A stretch of 64,000 bases of DNA from Agarophyton chilense. Lineage: Eukaryota; Rhodophyta; Florideophyceae; Gracilariales; Gracilariaceae. The notes beneath the pieces were generated by a model. The model was not told where the DNA came from, did not search any database, and saw nothing but the letters and a program-made list of their open reading frames with translations. The DNA is taken from contig JARGXX010000086.1 in the NCBI GenBank assembly GCA_030374765.1, positions 310,001-374,000 of the forward strand, written 5' to 3'. Below, in pieces: positions 61,801 through 64,000 of this stretch. Within the stretch, counting starts at the first letter, position 1. Each line of letters starts with the position of its first letter. Position numbers and translations under genes: made by a program.

Positions 61801-62933
61801 CCGTGGTGCGTGCATGGGGTCTGCATGTTGTTGGCGGTGGTGGTCAGTATGGGATGTGGTAGGGGTTTCATTGGGTCTGTTGGTTCTGTTAAGTGGGTCG
61901 GGTGTGCGCCGCTGTCGAGTATGTACGTACCGTTTTGTTCGGTATCTGCCTCGGATGAGGCCTCTGCGTGTCGTGGATGAATCGGGGTTGTTGGTGTGAA
62001 ATGGTTGCTGTGGGCGCGTGTGAATATGGGTGGCTGATGATAATAAATGCTGGAGTGGTCGTTTGTGTTGGTGTAGTAGGCTTGTGCTTTAGATTGGTAC
62101 TTCGGGTGGCGTTTGTCTTGACAATCTTCATCTGTGTGGGCGGAAAGGATTCCTAATGAGGTGTGAAAGCGACAGGGTGTCGCTCCTGCTGGTAGTCGTC
62201 TGGGATAAGTGGATCCTCGACGGTACGGGCGGAACTGGCGGCGGTACTGATTGCGTCCTCTGTATCCATACTGTGGCATGTAGCGTGTGTTATTGTAGTC
62301 CCCGGTGAATTGTGTAGGCGTTGGGGGTTTAGAGCTCCAGCCATGGGCGGGTTTGTAAAGGGTATGGAGTTCTTTGAAATTTCGTACGAAGTCTTTCACT
62401 GTCTGTGGTTTTTGGAGTACGATTGGTCCGAGGATGGGTGTTAGAGATGTGTCTTTCTTGAGACCAGTGATGATAAATTCGACCGTCGTTTCTTCGTCTT
62501 TGATGTTGGGGTAGCGAGCAGCTATCATTTTTTGGCGTATCGCCGTGTGGTTCTTTATGTATTCATCGATGTTCATGTCGGTGGTATAGGGAACATTTTC
62601 TGCTTCCGTTTTCAAGAATTTATGGTCGTCCTTGGTCGCTTGGTCTATATGTTTGATGATGTCTGACACGAGGTCGAAGGGTGTAGGACGGTCTCCCGGT
62701 ACGAGTATCAGTCCCAGTATGTCCGCTGGTACGCTGCTGAGGATGGCGGAGAGCAGTTTCGACTTGCGGTGAGTGTATTGTTCCAGTATGGCGGGGTCGA
62801 TAGGTGTGTCGGGGTTGGAGATGAGGTGGTTGTTTGCTTTGATTGTGATGGAGTACGTTTCAAGGGCGAAGTACCATGGTGCGTAGTTGGTGATGTCTAG
62901 TTCCGGGAGACGTGGGTGTCTATCTTGATCCAT
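58842..62933 (-). CDS. Copia gag-pol polyprotein, frameshifted near the end
   Basis: 1363 residues as read. Order: gag with a Cys/His cluster C254-x2-H-x8-H-x4-C271; protease DSGA (Asp 340); integrase (about 530-800) with SSDTCGP, FRTDNAKEY and NPIAERFNRT for D-D-E; RT with HFDIKSAYLHEQ and TTIDDFLV in place of YVDD; and RNase H with YSDADYANAKNRKSVTG and STTEAEYISA. After PMKK the frame leaves the RNase H sequence. The neighbouring frame continues with the expected end (DHRSALLIAQNK, ADILTK) to a stop at 58778-58780. A run of seven A (59021-59027) marks the slip, so the last 50 or so residues of this reading are not native. It starts 274 nt inside the LTR, unlike the Tudor copia. Confidence 0.88.
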   Translation of the reverse strand: MDQDRHPRLPELDITNYAPWYFALETYSITIKANNHLISNPDTPIDPAILEQYTHRKSKLLSAILSSVPADILGLILVPGDRPTPFDLVSDIIKHIDQATKDDHKFLKTEAENVPYTTDMNIDEYIKNHTAIRQKMIAARYPNIKDEETTVEFIITGLKKDTSLTPILGPIVLQKPQTVKDFVRNFKELHTLYKPAHGWSSKPPTPTQFTGDYNNTRYMPQYGYRGRNQYRRQFRPYRRGSTYPRRLPAGATPCRFHTSLGILSAHTDEDCQDKRHPKYQSKAQAYYTNTNDHSSIYYHQPPIFTRAHSNHFTPTTPIHPRHAEASSEADTEQNGTYILDSGAHPTHLTEPTDPMKPLPHPILTTTANNMQTPCTHHGTIRIRPRNSNHDIVTYAIANEHIKHNLLSVRDLATRYGQVTFTPHREYVMDNTSSPLLIIDTAPWVNNQYRIRANKATKPTACTARTITYQRPKTYKPIIQRPTNETTKKSEKKTHHSKSTTAPPVTTPKSTTLTTKDLSQLRNPARERIRSESEHSLHNWHLKLNHAHPTKIALTAKHRLIPNMPNTILQDSAITCCAYQHSKLHPAPHKRTAHNYPPGAYISSDTCGPITPTSTQGNNHILVLICATTRYVIAHFLKDRKDIPPYIYHSLHNITTTLQLPLTHFRTDNAKEYTSKTMQAIYHKYRLHHQLRTPQQPQENPIAERFNRTVMNAVRASLTTANLTSHYWEDAARDAILKYNIMHHAAIGTSPHHRWYGKKPVLPRIFIFGQLGTIPICAPKKKLYSRADPARYMYATDLKHIVVLNLRTNQYQPLRAIAFHPYHRHKDPTYTTGTAFKAKASTKQAIPKSIQIDTQPPRNVQQARQYPDAPKWQEAHDKELTSIDQHESIQWLPENFTPPPTSVIPLMKIYRYKRSAEGHILQRKARCNLRGDLMKLGIHYDPEQGTTCTADRTTQRMLIAIHAAYGFPLEHFDIKSAYLHEQYRHHRPVYVRQIANFDGTYRHPGNYGRLRGNLYGSPPAAYLYNHGLQKCLTHLGFTASEHDPCLYTKSTTAGHTIVSTTIDDFLVLGTTQSLIQDLYQNLLKKYKVKRLDKPQRFLNWTIKHNPDGTVHVSQPDVIDALLQQTSMHNCNPTKTPYNQTTHLDNQPETEPLPPQQAKRYRQILGEIRYITDSTRPDIMYAANCLAQYMKAPQQHHAQALKTLLRYLKGTRNHGLTYRPLPDRNKQPHELFTIYSDADYANAKNRKSVTGNVHLFNGTPISWFSRKQNVVALSTTEAEYISATNATQHTKWLRNLLQSAKVPMKKTNQTLHRPPLRTPNSAEQSTDKKKEVLRYWTPLSSTQRSRRTHKSSPHTNSRNAGRHTD

Positions 62934-63192
62934 TGTGTGGAGGTGGGATTGTGTGGTGTCTGAGGGAGTGTGATTATCGTTTGATTCGATGGTGGCGTTA
63001 AAATAGAGTTCCTGTGTGATTTCAGTGATGTCTTTGATATGTTGCCTCCTATTGTGTCGGAGGGTTCGTTGGCTTTGTGGATTCGTTGTGGCTGGGGTTT
63101 TGTCGACTTCGTGTGGCGTGGTGGGAGGGTGAGTTACTGCGAGTTACTGCGTGGGGCTTGAGGTGGGAGGGTTATTGCTTTCGTTGTGCGAG

Positions 63193-63207
63193 CGTGGGTC
63201 CATAACC
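63193..63207 (-). other. Primer-binding site, initiator tRNA anticodon-arm type
   Basis: The minus strand reads GGTTATGGACCCACG directly inside the 5' LTR. It differs by one base (A for G) from the GGTTATGGGCCCA expected for the initiator tRNA-Met loop and stem. The ATG in it does not open the gag-pol frame here. Confidence 0.65.
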
Positions 63208-63293
63208 TATGAGAGGATGAATCTGGCTCATCTTTACTTGGATCCTGTCTTGTGTGGGCTTAAGTAATTCGAAATCTACTGTAATGTTTGACA
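63208..63293 (-). repeat. 5' LTR (86 bp) of the short-LTR copia
   Basis: Followed by target duplication TGAAC. No TATA box is visible within it. Confidence 0.9.
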
Positions 63294-63416
63294 TGAACCG
63301 CTGCTTTCAGCCAACTATGTAAAGAATTCTGTACTCCGAAAGCTCGTTGTCTACATGTAGGGACTACTCAGTCAACAAAATCCCACCGTAATTCAGTCCC
63401 CATCAGCGCTTGCTTC

Positions 63417-63424
63417 TATAAAAA
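63417..63424 (+). promoter_or_regulatory. TATA box upstream of the transposase fragment
   Basis: TATAAAAA about 140-170 bp upstream of the helix-turn-helix coding stretch on the same strand. It may be the promoter of the element or of an unseen host gene. Confidence 0.35.
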
Positions 63425-63559
63425 GCGCGCCAAAAAGAACCGCGAAATTCAAACGCGCACAAACAGTTTTAAACCTCAGAACCACGTCACTGATCTTTCT
63501 TAACATCTGCTTTCACATTTTGATCTACAATCAAATACAATCATTCCCAAGAGGTGCTT

Positions 63560-63760
63560 TGATTTCACAAAGCACTCATAACGATAACCTTTCAAGATTT
63601 TTCACAGTTTGAAAAGGGACAAATAGTGGCCCTACGCCGCAAAATGATTCCTATTAGAGACATTGCAACTAAACTCAATCGAGCTCCTTCGACAGTTCTT
63701 CGCTTTCAGAAGCGCCATGACAGTAATAAAGCGAACAATAACCCTCGTATTGCCCTCTAA
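63560..63760 (+). pseudogene. Tc1/mariner-like transposase N-terminus (HTH), truncated
   Basis: The plus strand reads FSQFEKGQIVALRRK, then IPIRDIATKLNRAPSTVLRF, a helix-turn-helix like the first DNA-binding unit of Tc1/mariner transposases (pattern FEKGQIxxLRxxGxSxRxIAxxxxRxxSTVxRF). It ends at the stop 63758-63760. No in-frame ATG precedes the first helix; the first one falls inside it. Upstream is a TGA in the same frame near 63560. No catalytic domain follows. It is a fragment, or a spliced first exon reaching beyond the window. Confidence 0.55.
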
Positions 63761-63832
63761 AATTAGTGAAGAAGCAAGCGCTTGACAGATCTGTCGCACA
63801 ATCACCTCTGGGGTCTGCTACTGTCTTGTCTC

Positions 63833-63882
63833 GGGAGCGTGGTGACGCCCAACCTTAGGGAGCGTGGTGACGCTCAACCTTA
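63833..63882 (+). repeat. 25-bp tandem duplication
   Basis: GGGAGCGTGGTGACGCCCAA and the next bases CCTTA are repeated directly, with one change (CCC to CTC). Non-coding, near the right end of the window. Confidence 0.85.
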
Positions 63883-64000
63883 GAAGGTAGGCGTAATACA
63901 CCTCGATGGTAACAGGGCACTGTGAAAACCCGCAGGGGCAAACTGCGGGGCAACTAGCCTATATCGTGTAGGTGAACGATGGTAGGCATCGACGCGCGGT

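Larger units (their letters stand above)
58620..63293 (-). mobile_element. Nearly intact Ty1/copia element with very short LTRs
   Basis: A 4674-bp element. LTRs of about 86 bp are at 58620-58705 and 63208-63293, identical over 85 bp. The target duplication is TGAAC at 58615-58619 and 63294-63298. In element direction the LTR starts TGTCAAAC and ends CTCATA. The primer site GGTTATGGACCCACG again matches the initiator tRNA anticodon arm. The gag-pol frame is open for 1363 codons, but the last part of RNase H is out of frame after a run of seven A. Its sequence is clearly distinct from the other copia elements here. Confidence 0.92.

Noticed and set aside
1-64000. tRNA or rRNA genes
   Set aside because: I looked for B-box words (GGTTCGAATCC type) and rRNA cores and found none convincing. 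A covariance-model scan would be decisive.

Overview
This is nuclear DNA of a eukaryote with compact genes, few introns and many LTR retrotransposons. A red alga, probably a florideophyte, fits best. The reasons are the single-copy genes (mostly intronless), a secreted protein with a hedgehog-type Hint domain, and several divergent Ty1/copia polyproteins. This assignment is inference, because no rRNA or other phylogenetic marker is present.

Layout. 1-16 kb is a transposon graveyard. It holds a Ty3/gypsy gag relic, a copia RNase H relic and a second copia relic (4.8-7.15 kb). That second relic is interrupted by a 442-bp dispersed repeat flanked by TACAG, and its 3' side is split by an intact gypsy element (7676-14580, near-identical 1146-bp LTRs, CTTTA target duplication). 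16.5-37.3 kb is a gene island: an ER-type SLC35B1/HUT1 nucleotide(-sugar) transporter, a hypothetical protein, a membrane-anchored short-chain dehydrogenase with a (CTG)14 tract, a bacterial-type phosphatidylcholine synthase, a coiled-coil protein, a small spliced secreted protein, a spliced SFT2 gene, a Golgi-type apyrase, a triple-GRF SNF2 helicase divergent from a PMS-type MutL homologue, and the Hint protein. 37.3-40.2 kb is AT-rich, with degenerate tandem repeats and a weak spliced gene candidate. From 40.2 kb to the end, retroelements dominate again. They are an intact copia with a Tudor-like domain (40251-45330), a decayed gypsy (45.8-53.3 kb), a decayed copia (53.9-57.9 kb), and a nearly intact copia with 86-bp LTRs (58620-63293). 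A fragment of a Tc1/mariner-like transposase N-terminus closes the window.

How the genes relate. Several island genes serve the secretory pathway and its membranes: the ER nucleotide transporter, the Golgi nucleotidase that clears nucleoside diphosphates, SFT2 trafficking, phosphatidylcholine synthesis, and two secreted proteins. The SNF2/MutL pair shares one divergent intergenic region and links fork remodelling with mismatch repair. Two introns (79 and 92 nt) were read directly from splice consensus plus frame continuity.

The observations I rate highest are the bacterial-type PC synthase, the Tudor-like module inside a copia polyprotein, copia primer sites matching the anticodon arm of initiator tRNA (in one element the primer site carries the gag-pol start codon), and the three-GRF/SNF2 architecture.
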